Source: Pedobacter mucosus (GTDB taxonomy: Bacteria; Bacteroidota; Bacteroidia; Sphingobacteriales; Sphingobacteriaceae). From it: DNA of 64,000 bases. Both the position numbers and the translations under genes were made by a program. Under the pieces are notes generated by a model that searched no databases, was not told where the DNA came from, and saw only the letters and a program-made list of their open reading frames with translations. The stretch is from contig NZ_CP087585.1 of the NCBI RefSeq assembly GCF_022200785.1, positions 992,001 through 1,056,000 on the forward strand, read 5' to 3'. Positions 18,271-27,181 of the stretch are shown piece after piece (the first letter of the stretch is position 1; every line of letters begins with the position of its first letter).

Positions 18271-19378
18271 GTCTTAATGTGTTAATGTATATTTCTGTCA
18301 GGTAATTTTCCTGGTCCTGAGTTACCAAAAACCGCTGAGCATCTCCATATGTCATGAGGAGGCGCTGTTTAATGTTAGCAAGTCCGATCCCATGAGAGGG
18401 CTCCTTGGGGCCGGTTTTTTTTCTGTTGCGTACAGAAAAGCATATTTCTGATGGGGTAATCCTTAATCGGATGGTAACTCGGTTTATCTTGTTGGTGAGG
18501 TCTGCATGCTTAAAAGCATTTTCGACCAGTGTTATCAGTGCGAGGGCGGGAATGTTAGCGTTTGTAAATACCGATTCTGTACCTGGTTCCAGCATTTCCT
18601 GATAATCGACATTAAGTTTATTGTTGAAGCGAATCCTGTTCATTTCAATAACTTTTTTTATCTGGGCGATTTCCAGAGCCAGGGGAACCAAACCCTGTTC
18701 TCCCCACTCCTCGAGTGCGTATCGCATGATCTCGGAAAGTAGGTTCACAGCATGGGCAGCGTCCGCATTTGACTTAATAGTTTTTGCATAAATGAAGCTC
18801 AGTGAATTAAATAGAAAGTGAGGATTTATCTGATATCGTATTGCAGAAAGTTCTGCTTGAAGTTTCTGCTTTTCGAGTATAATTCCGCGTTTGACAGCAT
18901 CGTTTGATTCTATCCAGGTTGCGATAAAAACAGAAACTACTGCCATTACACCGTCGGATAGTAGGGTGACGACAAAATAAAAGGTCATTGAAATATTCGT
19001 TTTCAGTATGTGGAGCGGAACGCCGATTTTAAAGTCCCAACTATATTCATATCCAACTAGGAATACAAGGAACACCAGGTAATAAAATATAATTTTTTTT
19101 CTATTCTCTTTCTTTACAAAAGGAATTCCAAACTTATAAATCAGAATATAATAGGTCAGAGCCCCTTTGATTACTGTATGCAATATGCCCCAGGAAAAAT
19201 GCCCCGGAGAGCCAAACTGCTTTATCGTTGCATGCGACCCCTGAAGGGAAATTAGTCCCACTATTACAGCCAGCCACCAGAACGTGTATACTCCTAAAAC
19301 CACCGCTAGGCGCCTACATTCGATATTTGCAAAAGTTAACGTGCTGTTTATAAGTGGGATGTTTTTAGTGAATTTCAT
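18263..19378 (-). CDS. LytS/YehU-type sensor histidine kinase
   Basis: A 371-residue membrane histidine kinase of the His_kinase (LytS) class. Four hydrophobic segments span residues ~25-155. The cytoplasmic part has phospho-acceptor H187 in NPHFLFNSLS, the N-box ALITLVENAFKHAD and the G-box HGIGLANIKQRL. It overlaps the response regulator gene at 17536-18270. A same-length paralogue (371 residues, identical domain spacing) is encoded at 39568 without a neighbouring regulator. The signal is unknown. Confidence 0.92.
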   Translation of the reverse strand: MKFTKNIPLINSTLTFANIECRRLAVVLGVYTFWWLAVIVGLISLQGSHATIKQFGSPGHFSWGILHTVIKGALTYYILIYKFGIPFVKKENRKKIIFYYLVFLVFLVGYEYSWDFKIGVPLHILKTNISMTFYFVVTLLSDGVMAVVSVFIATWIESNDAVKRGIILEKQKLQAELSAIRYQINPHFLFNSLSFIYAKTIKSNADAAHAVNLLSEIMRYALEEWGEQGLVPLALEIAQIKKVIEMNRIRFNNKLNVDYQEMLEPGTESVFTNANIPALALITLVENAFKHADLTNKINRVTIRLRITPSEICFSVRNRKKTGPKEPSHGIGLANIKQRLLMTYGDAQRFLVTQDQENYLTEIYINTLRHD

Positions 19379-19908
19379 TTTGGTATGTGTGGATCATTAA
19401 GGCTTTTCATCTATCTTTAATTTATCTGCCAGTTGCACATTGTCCTAGGAATGGAAACTTAATCTGGCATTGGCACAAACCTTTCATCCAGCTCTGAGCT
19501 TGGCACAAGCTTCATATTCATAATAAGTACTGCAGGACTTTTACTCTCGAGAGTAAAACCTTCATTCTTGAAGATACAGTCCGTCATGCATATTTAACCC
19601 ATAATCTCTATCGCAAAGTGGATCAGAAAATAATTAAGCCGCAACCCCAGCATTCCTACAGAATATTTTTTAAAAGGAAGCTTTTTTTTTATTATAATAA
19701 TGCTACAAGCCGGCCGCAATTTCAGTGTCCGGTCTTGTAGCTGTATCAGGTTAATTATCCTAAGAACGGTGGTCATCACACCGCATTTTTTACTTTTGAG
19801 AATATTGAGACTAGCATAAGTAAGTACGGCAAAACCAGTAATTAATATGTCATTACAACCGACAAATGATTAAGTTTTCCAAAGAAATTACATCGTCTGT
19901 CTTAAAAT
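19379..19908. other. Intergenic region with two inverted repeats
   Basis: About 530 bases with no supportable gene between the kinase start and the lipoprotein stop. It contains a perfect 20-bp palindrome TTTTACTCTCGAGAGTAAAA at 19539-19558 and a long near-perfect hairpin at 19702-19741 (GCTACAAG-CCGG / CCGG-t-CTTGTAGC). Neither is followed by a T run in a direction that makes an obvious terminator for a neighbouring gene. Confidence 0.5.
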
Positions 19909-20601
19909 TTATGGCTCAACACTGACTCTGATTTTGGTGTAATAAAGGGTAGTTGTCGATTCATACCCCGAATCAGTTCCCACGGTCATCCATGCCTCGC
20001 CTTTATCGTTGGTTGTACCGGTAAAACTAGCAGTCTTGGTTAAAAGTTTGTATGTAGGTTCAAGGATACCGTTGCCAATATTATCTATAAAAAAGATGTC
20101 CTTCCCTGTCTCTTTATTTTTGCCTTTGTCAAGGTTCAAACGGTAATGCTGTATATTATCAAGTGCCTTAAGAGGTTCTAATGATGTCAGTCCTGCTTTT
20201 AGGTATACTGCATCCGGAGCACCGCCGACACCTACGAGGCCACTTTGAGAATTACTGGCAAACTCAATTTCCATGCTGACTTTATACGTGTGATTAGGCA
20301 TGAGGCCAACCACCTTTTTTTTGGCGAACATGAAAATATCATCACTGCTGTTAAGAGCGCTGACCATCAGCCCCTTATCGGTGATGTTTAATGGTGCAGG
20401 AAGATTTCTAATCTCACCCTTCAGGCCCCAAGCCGTTTCCACACCGGTAGGATAGTCAGCAAAATCTACAATCCAGCTTCCCGGTGCGTCTGCGAAATTT
20501 TCGTTAAGTATTTCTGTCCGGGTCGGATTATCCGGAGAGGATTTTTTACAACCAAGAACTGCGAGAGCGGCAAAGATTAATAAGATTGTTCTGAATTTCA
20601 T
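19909..20601 (-). CDS. Predicted lipoprotein of unknown function
   Basis: A 230-residue lipoprotein with lipobox Cys18 (LAVLGC) followed by KKSSPDNP. The body is beta-rich (HTYKVSMEIEFASNSQSG, YTKIRVSVEP) and looks like a single carbohydrate-binding-module-like or jelly-roll domain, but no family is recognised. It lies 155 bp downstream of a LytTR/histidine kinase pair, and its upstream region has a 21-bp-period direct repeat (20664-20693) suited to LytTR control. It may be a direct output of that system. Confidence 0.7.
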   Translation of the reverse strand: MKFRTILLIFAALAVLGCKKSSPDNPTRTEILNENFADAPGSWIVDFADYPTGVETAWGLKGEIRNLPAPLNITDKGLMVSALNSSDDIFMFAKKKVVGLMPNHTYKVSMEIEFASNSQSGLVGVGGAPDAVYLKAGLTSLEPLKALDNIQHYRLNLDKGKNKETGKDIFFIDNIGNGILEPTYKLLTKTASFTGTTNDKGEAWMTVGTDSGYESTTTLYYTKIRVSVEP

Positions 20602-20663
20602 AATACGTTCTTTTTTTTACAATAGAACGTGTATTTTGATTATGATTTTTAATTTTATCTGTT

Positions 20664-20693
20664 AAACGGACAAATCCTCCGGTAAAAAGGACT
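20664..20693 (-). promoter_or_regulatory. Candidate LytTR operator upstream of the lipoprotein gene
   Basis: On the - strand there are two 9-base direct repeats, AGTCCTTTT (20693-20685) and TGTCCGTTT (20672-20664). They are offset by exactly 21 bp, that is separated by 12 bases. LytTR regulators such as AgrA bind two 9-bp direct repeats with a 12-bp spacer. The element is 63 bp upstream of the ATG and lies between a LytTR operon and its downstream gene. Confidence 0.45.
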
Positions 20694-20756
20694 AAATTTG
20701 AGATAAGCTGAACAGCAGTATTGGTAAGTAAATTTTTGGCTCTACCTTTAGGTTTT

Positions 20757-21518
20757 TTAAGTTTCCATCCATTTTAAAAACGGCTGAGACTTTACCTTAC
20801 TGACTATAATCTTTTCAGGAGAGCCGGTTTTTATGGAAACCAAAAGCTTCCTATTGAAATAATATTCTATATCTTCAATAAAGTCTCTGTTGAGAATGAA
20901 TTGCCGGTTTGCCCTGAAAAACCGGCGTGGCTCGAGCATAAGTTCGAGCTGCTCCATGGTATACTGGACGGCGAAGTTTTTGTCGTTGCCGGTATGCAGA
21001 TAAACTGCGCCATTGGCGGCATATACCAGGGCGACATCGGAGAGTTTTATAGGTATAATTTTTTCCCGGTAGTTTACTAGTAAGGTTTGCTGGTATACGG
21101 CATCTATCTGGGTGATTGCCCGGTCAAGGTTTTGTGCATGCTGCGCAGAAGCAATCAGATGGTCTTTAAAACGAATATATTTTTCCAGACTTTTCTGGAG
21201 CATCGCTTCATCCAAGGGCTTTAGAATGTAATCTATACTGTTCGATTCGAATGCCCTTATTGCGTACTCGTCAAAAGCGGTACAGAAAATGACAGGGACT
21301 TCTATAGCTATTTTTCTGAAAATTTCAAAGCTCAGGCCATCCCCAAGCTCTATGTCAGAAAATATGAGTTCGGGCATAGGATTTGCTTGTAACCATTCCA
21401 GTGCGGATGCTACAGAACGAAGTACCGCCTCCACCTGGATTTCGTTATCGATTCCAAGAAGCATGCCCCTCAGCTCATTTGCTGTTCTTATTTCATCTTC
21501 TATTATTATGACCTTCAT
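20757..21518 (-). CDS. LytTR-type response regulator
   Basis: A 253-residue regulator. The receiver domain has the acidic cluster E7/D8, phospho-acceptor D55 in LIFSDIELGDG and KP near residue 107. The C-terminal LytTR domain (~150-250) contains DVALVYAANGAVYLHTG and FFRANRQFILNRDFIEDI. It overlaps the kinase gene at 21493 by 26 bp, so the pair is translationally linked. It belongs to a different subgroup from the regulator at 17536. Confidence 0.92.
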   Translation of the reverse strand: MKVIIIEDEIRTANELRGMLLGIDNEIQVEAVLRSVASALEWLQANPMPELIFSDIELGDGLSFEIFRKIAIEVPVIFCTAFDEYAIRAFESNSIDYILKPLDEAMLQKSLEKYIRFKDHLIASAQHAQNLDRAITQIDAVYQQTLLVNYREKIIPIKLSDVALVYAANGAVYLHTGNDKNFAVQYTMEQLELMLEPRRFFRANRQFILNRDFIEDIEYYFNRKLLVSIKTGSPEKIIVSKVKSQPFLKWMET

Positions 21519-22539
21519 TTTTTAGCAATGGTAAAGTGACGGTGAATTTTCCATTGTTTTTAGAAATTTCAACAGACCTGTCCAACAAAATTTTATAGCG
21601 TTCGATGATATTTTTCAAGCCTGTTCCTGTACGGTCCGAACGTGATTTCTTAGGTTGAAAGTTGTTTTCTACCCGTAAGCCATTATGTTCATCACTGGTG
21701 ATGGAAATGAATAGGGGACTTTCTGGCGAGCAGACATTATGCTTGATTGCATTTTCAACCAAAAGCTGTAGTGAAAGGGATGGAACAAGTAATTCCCTGT
21801 GGGCGGGCTCGACCTTAATATTAACCTTCAGAGAATCAGCAAACCTTTCATTAAGTATATAAAGGTAAGAAACTATAAATTTTAGTTCGTCATCCAAAGT
21901 TGAAAGGTACTGGTCATTAAACCTGAGTACATACCTGTAAACACCGGCGAGCTGCACTATATAGTTTTTGGGCGCCTGTTCCGCAACCATCGTTTTAAGT
22001 GTACTAAGCGAATTGAAAAGAAAGTGCGGACTAATCTGCTGCTGGAGGGAGATCAACTGTGCCCGAAGATGCGCTTGTTCCAGCAATGCTTTTTCCACCC
22101 GGGTATCCTGCAGTGCGGTTGAGGTATGGCTGTTTGAAAATACAAAATAGCAGAGGAAACTTACAAAAAAAGCTCCGCTAAGCTGAATATAAAGCTCTTT
22201 TGGGGTATCATAGCCAACATTTTCACTATAAAGGTAATTTTGTGGCTGAATTGCGTCAACTACCCATGCTAGCATAAATGAAACAATTACTCCAAGAACC
22301 ATACTCAGTAAAGCCTTCGGGTATTTAGGTAACCAGCTAAAATTGTTTGCAAGAAAATACCCGTACATCATCCAGCATCCGGTTATCGGAATACAGACTT
22401 TTATAAAATGGATTAAGAAATACCACCATTTAGCCTTTTCAATGTTCTGCCCCAATAGCATGGTACCGATGACCATAGCAAGGGAAAGTACAAAAAGCCA
22501 TTTGATCTGATATTTTCTAAACATGTACAAATGTATCAC
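21493..22539 (-). CDS. LytS-type sensor histidine kinase
   Basis: A 348-residue kinase with four N-terminal membrane segments (~15-135). The cytoplasmic core has H172 in ISPHFLFNSLS, the N-box LQLLVENAIKHN and the G-box RTGTGLKNIIERY. It is the partner of the LytTR regulator whose gene it overlaps. The start could be the internal ATG at residue 6 (MFRKYQIKW) rather than the first one. Confidence 0.9.
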   Translation of the reverse strand: MIHLYMFRKYQIKWLFVLSLAMVIGTMLLGQNIEKAKWWYFLIHFIKVCIPITGCWMMYGYFLANNFSWLPKYPKALLSMVLGVIVSFMLAWVVDAIQPQNYLYSENVGYDTPKELYIQLSGAFFVSFLCYFVFSNSHTSTALQDTRVEKALLEQAHLRAQLISLQQQISPHFLFNSLSTLKTMVAEQAPKNYIVQLAGVYRYVLRFNDQYLSTLDDELKFIVSYLYILNERFADSLKVNIKVEPAHRELLVPSLSLQLLVENAIKHNVCSPESPLFISITSDEHNGLRVENNFQPKKSRSDRTGTGLKNIIERYKILLDRSVEISKNNGKFTVTLPLLKNEGHNNRR

Positions 22540-22575
22540 AAAATTATTTTATTAGATATCTGGCTATTCAATGAA

Positions 22576-22601
22576 TTCTCCGGCAAGCTTCTACCGGAGA
22601 A
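22576..22601 (-). terminator. Hairpin after the prolyl oligopeptidase gene
   Basis: An inverted repeat TTCTCCGG / CCGGAGAA with a 10-base loop lies about 95 bp past the oligopeptidase stop, before the kinase gene that is read in the same direction. There is no long T run, so its terminator activity is tentative. Confidence 0.4.
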
Positions 22602-22696
22602 CCTTTGATAATTAATAGTTTTCATTATATTTAGTGTCCAAACCTTACAGCAAAATACATGGAGGGTAACCCCTCCGATATTTCATTTGGTTTACT

Positions 22697-24850
22697 CTAT
22701 TCAAAAATTTTGTAGGAAAGGCCCATATTATGGAACATAAAGGCCCATTTGTCGGCCTGCTGGTTAACTGTCATGTCAGTTGATTTACCCGCCCCGTGGC
22801 CAGCATTACTTTCGATTTTTATAAGCATGGGGTTTCCCCCGCTGTTGAGCTCCTGTAGTCTGGCAGCGAATTTAAATGAATGTGCCGGGATAACCTTATC
22901 ATCATGATCCGCGGTGGTAACCAGTGTAGCAGGATAAGATGTATTTGGTTTCAGCGCATGGTAAGGAGAATACCGGTATAAATATTCAAACATTTCCTTA
23001 CTATCCTCGGGTGAACCGTAATCATATGTCCAGCCCGCGCCGGTAGTGAATTTATTGAAACGAATCATGTCCATTACGCCGACGCCGGCAAAGGCGACCT
23101 TAAAGAGATCCGGACGCTGGGTCATGCAGGCGCCAATGAGCAGTCCGCCATTTGATTCCCCGGCGATTGCCAGTCTTTGTTTTGAAGTGTAATCTTTCGC
23201 AATGAGGTATTCCGCTGCGGCAATAAAATCATCAAAGACATTCTGCTTATTCATTTTTATGCCCGCAAGATACCATTTTGCTCCATATTCGCCCCCTCCG
23301 CGTAAATTGGCCACAGCAAGTATCCCCCCTTGTTCCAAAAGGATCAGGTTGCGAATATCGAATGCCGGTGTAATGTTCAGGCCAAATCCTCCATATCCGT
23401 GTAAAAGTGTGGGATTGTTCCCGTCCAGCTTAATGCCTTTCTTGTAAGTTATGATCATTGGGATTTTCGTACCGTCTTTAGATGTATAGAATATTTGCTT
23501 AGATTCGTAATCGGCGGGATCAAATTTCACTTTTGATTTTCTATATAAGGTTGAGCGGCCGGATGCTATATCATATTTATAAATCGTACCTGGGGTAATA
23601 TAAGAGGTAAAGTAATAATAAAAATGCTTGTCCCCACGTTTACAGTTCACTCCAATGTTCGATGCAGAACCGATATCGGGCAACTGCATCTCATGTTCAA
23701 ATTTGCCGTTAATATCATATTGCTTGATAGAGGAAAGGGCATCTTTTAGGTAACTAGCAAAGAACTTACCTCCCCCTTTTGTAACCTGCATGGTCTGTCC
23801 GGTTTGGGGTATAATATCCTTCCAGTTGGGAAATATGGGATTTGAAACATCTGCCACGACCAAGCGGCCGTTCGGTGCGTCAAGATCGGTACGAATATAT
23901 ATTTTGGCACCTACGATATCGATGATGTCATGATTTCCTTTCATATCTCCTACAACGGTAATAAATTTTGAGGAAGCATTATTGAGATCCTTAATATACA
24001 GCTCATTACCGTAGGCTGAGTTAGCCAGGGTCGTTATCAAATACCTGCCGTCCTCGGTAACCTTGCCCAAAATGTACCTTCTGGGCAAGGATGCGCCTCC
24101 CAGTATCAGCTGATCTTCGGACTGTTTTGTATTAAGCTTGTGAAAGTATAGCTTGTGCTGATCGGTTTTAACAGAGAAGGAAGACCCCCCTTTTGGCCTG
24201 TCATATCCACCGTAAAATATACCTTCATTTCCCTTCCATGCCAGGGTTGTAAATTTGACATTATCCAAAGTATCCCCTACAATAGACTTATCGGATACCT
24301 TCATAATGACGATCTTGGTCCAGTCAGAACCGCCTTCGGATATTTGGTAAGCCATTAGTGAACCATCTCGGCTAAAGCTGAATTCAGACAGGGATGCCGT
24401 ACCATCTTTGGAAAAGGTATTTGGATCCAGAAATAATTCCTCAATTCCGTCATTTCCCTTTCTCCTGGACATTACCCACTGGTTCTGAAGCCCGTTATTT
24501 TTTAGAAAATAGGTATAGTCACCTTCTTTGAAAGGCGCCTGATATTTTTCATAGTTCCAGACCTTTTTTAACCGTTCTTTCATTGCCTCCCGGTAGGGGA
24601 TCTGATTCAGGTAATCGGTGGACAACCTGTTTTCAGATTTAATCCATTCGGAAGTCGTTTCCGAACTATCATCTTCAAGCCATCGATACGGATCCTGAAC
24701 TGTAGTTCCAAAATATATATCCTTCTGAGCGGATTTTTGAGCGTGGGGATAGTCTTTTATCGCTATAATATCCCCGGGCAGAATTGTTTTTGGCCGGTTA
24801 CAGGCCATTAAAGCCGATAAAATTAACACATAACTAAGATTTTTTTTCAT
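22697..24850 (-). CDS. Prolyl oligopeptidase family serine peptidase, lipoprotein
   Basis: A 717-residue S9A peptidase that cleaves short peptides after proline. It has a lipobox with Cys17 (LSALMAC), indicating membrane anchoring outside the cytoplasm. The N-terminal beta-propeller follows (DPYRWLED at ~53-60). The C-terminal alpha/beta-hydrolase domain has the catalytic serine S566 in AGESNGG, the Asp in ADHDDKV (~648-651) and H685 in NAGHGAG. Length is normal for the family. It is monocistronic. It may act on peptides with the M16 enzymes of the same window. Confidence 0.94.
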   Translation of the reverse strand: MKKNLSYVLILSALMACNRPKTILPGDIIAIKDYPHAQKSAQKDIYFGTTVQDPYRWLEDDSSETTSEWIKSENRLSTDYLNQIPYREAMKERLKKVWNYEKYQAPFKEGDYTYFLKNNGLQNQWVMSRRKGNDGIEELFLDPNTFSKDGTASLSEFSFSRDGSLMAYQISEGGSDWTKIVIMKVSDKSIVGDTLDNVKFTTLAWKGNEGIFYGGYDRPKGGSSFSVKTDQHKLYFHKLNTKQSEDQLILGGASLPRRYILGKVTEDGRYLITTLANSAYGNELYIKDLNNASSKFITVVGDMKGNHDIIDIVGAKIYIRTDLDAPNGRLVVADVSNPIFPNWKDIIPQTGQTMQVTKGGGKFFASYLKDALSSIKQYDINGKFEHEMQLPDIGSASNIGVNCKRGDKHFYYYFTSYITPGTIYKYDIASGRSTLYRKSKVKFDPADYESKQIFYTSKDGTKIPMIITYKKGIKLDGNNPTLLHGYGGFGLNITPAFDIRNLILLEQGGILAVANLRGGGEYGAKWYLAGIKMNKQNVFDDFIAAAEYLIAKDYTSKQRLAIAGESNGGLLIGACMTQRPDLFKVAFAGVGVMDMIRFNKFTTGAGWTYDYGSPEDSKEMFEYLYRYSPYHALKPNTSYPATLVTTADHDDKVIPAHSFKFAARLQELNSGGNPMLIKIESNAGHGAGKSTDMTVNQQADKWAFMFHNMGLSYKIFE

Positions 24851-25658
24851 GACATAGGTTTTTTATTTCTAATCTTTATCTTCGGGATAGACCTCAGGCC
24901 TAAAAACTGGCAGGTATAGCAGAATGTTAAGGTTTTTATACCTATAACTTCGCAATCCTTAAATACAACAGCATGGTTAACTGTAAGACATTTCTATCCA
25001 CACAATTCCATATGTATCAATAACGCACCCAACCAGACGGGAATAAGAGATTTTTATAAAATTAGTTATTGTCCACCGGCGGAGGCAGATTTTCAGTTTG
25101 AAACGGACAAATTGATTAACAAACAGCACCAACAGACCCATGAAGCAATGATGACTTGGAAATTGGAATGAAAGAAGATTAGTTAATTAAGCATTTACAT
25201 CAGCCCACCAAACTATAGTAAAACGGATATTTCCTCAACCGGGAAAGTTTGGAGCTACCTTCCGGACCAGGGACATGTACGAATGTCATTCAATAAGAGT
25301 TTCCAAATGTAATAGGGGTCAGCTGATATACTTTTGACAGCTTTGAATTGTCGAAGAATACTGAGATAAATACATAACAGGAAAAATCGTTTAGAATTCT
25401 CACTAGAGTGTTCCCGGCTGAGTTAAGGATCTACCTGCCGCCCGCAAACCTGGACTAGAGGTCCGAATTAATCATTAAAAAAGTCATCCCTTAATTATTA
25501 TACCAAAGGCAACCAGATTACAATTGTTTTTTCAGTTATGGTATTAAATTGCGACCAAACGTATTTTTAGTACATTTATCTGTGCAGGAAATACTATGGT
25601 GTTGCTGGAACTTCCTTTATCGGGCTCCAACAGCTTCGGCCTAATGCTGTACCTGAAT
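24851..25658. other. Long intergenic stretch, no gene recognised
   Basis: About 800 bases between the oligopeptidase gene and the SusCD locus. Both flanking transcription units are on the - strand, so this contains the oligopeptidase promoter and whatever follows the SusD operon. Short open pieces exist but none carries a recognisable family. It may be decayed remains of the TlpA gene whose first codons survive at 25659-25736. Confidence 0.5.
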
Positions 25659-25736
25659 TTAAAAAGATTTTTCTTTTTGTTGCCCTTTCCCGATGAGCGA
25701 AAAAAAGGCAGTAAGTATTGCGCTATAGTATTTCAT
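25659..25736 (-). pseudogene. 5' relic of a TlpA-like thioredoxin gene
   Basis: A 25-codon frame 7 bp after the SusD stop reads MKYYSAILTAFFSLIGKGQQ followed by KEKSF and a stop. It matches the start of the intact TlpA-like protein at 4458 (MKYYIAILVAFFSLGVKGQQ). The rest of the gene is not recognisable downstream. It shows that this SusCD locus once ended with a TlpA gene as the other two do. Confidence 0.75.
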
Positions 25737-25743
25737 GTTTTGT

Positions 25744-27171
25744 TTAATTATATCCTGGATTCTGTACCAGGTTTGGGTTAGCATTGATTTCGTTTGTCGG
25801 GATCGGGAAGAGTTGTTTGAATGGTGCCCATACAGCACCTTTGCTTGGCGCAACGCTGTTCATCACCTCATCAATGCGGCTGGTCCGCTTGAGGTCAAAC
25901 CAGCGGTGGCCCTGTTCACAGAAAAGCTCGACCTGGCGCTCCTTTAGGATGGCATTCATAATAGCGCTCTGGCCTGCTGCAGCGGTGCCAGCCAAGCCCG
26001 CCCTTGCCCGTATTATGTTTAAATCAGCGACTGCGCCGACCGGGTTGTTCTGCTGCAGCCTCGCTTCGGCCCGGATGAGGTATTGTTCTGCAAGGCGGAG
26101 CATTGTCAGATATTCTGGTGCTGATGCTGCAAGTGTGGCATTGTTGGCCTTATATTTATAGGGGAAAAGGTAAGGAACCCCGGAAATGGTTACCCCGCCC
26201 ACCCAGTTCGAACGTCTCTGATCACCAGTCTCGAAAGCCTGCTCTAGCTGGGGGCTGAGGGCAATCGGAAATGTCCCAGTGCCCACCGAAGTGGTCAGTA
26301 CAAAAAGTCTTGCTTCCTGCAGGGAATAATTAATTGTCGAAACCGTCTGTAACTGAAATATGGACTCTTTTGAGTTTTTTAAAAATACCTGTGAGGGAGG
26401 CGCAAGGGTAAACATGCCGGTATTATTGATTACAGTAGAAGCCTCTGTTTCAGCGTCTGCCCATTTCTGGTTATACAGATATATTCGGGCAAGTAGCGCG
26501 GATGCCGCCCAAAATGTAGGCCTAACCCTTTCCGCGCTGGCATTGGGGTATGGTTTGGTAGCATCCCCGGTTAAAAAATCTTTGCTCAGCTTTGATTTGG
26601 CATCGGTGAGGTCACTTATTATCTGCGAATAGACCTGGCTAACCTCTGCCCGAGGCGCAATACTGTTGACGCGGTAATCAGAGCTGGTGAGCAAGGGGAT
26701 CTTTCCGTAAGTATTCACCAGATAAAAGTAGCACAGTGCCCTCATGAATTTTGCCTCGCCCAAAAGCTGCTGCTTTAAAGAAGCATTTATAGTTGTGGTG
26801 CCTTCCAGACCTTCTATTGCGACATTGCAGTGATAAACAATCGCATATGTACTGTTCCAGTACAGGTCAGTGGTATTATTGAGCTGATTACGGTAAAGCA
26901 TGGAATAAACTGATGTGGGACTCGCAAAAAAGTTCTTCATCTCATCAGCCGAGGAGGCTAAATAGGTGCTGGAATATATGGAGAAAACATTTGCCGTTTC
27001 CATGATCCGTAAATAAAGCCCGTTTATAACCGACGTCGCGGATGCATTGGTCGAAAAAGCAGTGGCATAATTCAGCCTGTCGTCGGGGGCATCAAGCTGT
27101 ACGAATTTCTTACATGCACTGAGTGTTGCTATAATAAGCATTATAAGCGATATTGAGTAAAGACGTTTCAT
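25744..27171 (-). CDS. SusD/RagB-family outer membrane lipoprotein
   Basis: A 475-residue SusD-like lipoprotein with lipobox Cys20 (ATLSAC). It has GEAKFMRALCYFYLVNTYGKIPL (split here for length) near 139-161, FWAASALLARIYLYNQKW near 224, and the C-terminal blocks EYLTMLRLAEQYLIRAEARL, LNIIRARAGL and ERQVELFCEQGHRWFDLKR. It ends in VQNPGYN. It follows its SusC gene by 10 bp and forms the surface lid of the transporter. Ligand unknown. Confidence 0.95.
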   Translation of the reverse strand: MKRLYSISLIMLIIATLSACKKFVQLDAPDDRLNYATAFSTNASATSVINGLYLRIMETANVFSIYSSTYLASSADEMKNFFASPTSVYSMLYRNQLNNTTDLYWNSTYAIVYHCNVAIEGLEGTTTINASLKQQLLGEAKFMRALCYFYLVNTYGKIPLLTSSDYRVNSIAPRAEVSQVYSQIISDLTDAKSKLSKDFLTGDATKPYPNASAERVRPTFWAASALLARIYLYNQKWADAETEASTVINNTGMFTLAPPSQVFLKNSKESIFQLQTVSTINYSLQEARLFVLTTSVGTGTFPIALSPQLEQAFETGDQRRSNWVGGVTISGVPYLFPYKYKANNATLAASAPEYLTMLRLAEQYLIRAEARLQQNNPVGAVADLNIIRARAGLAGTAAAGQSAIMNAILKERQVELFCEQGHRWFDLKRTSRIDEVMNSVAPSKGAVWAPFKQLFPIPTNEINANPNLVQNPGYN

Positions 27172-27181
27172 GAAAGTTAGT

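Noticed and set aside
25736..25853. 39-codon extension upstream of the TlpA relic
   Set aside because: It lies antisense-free but within the SusD coding end in another frame; only the 25 codons from 25736 match a TlpA protein.
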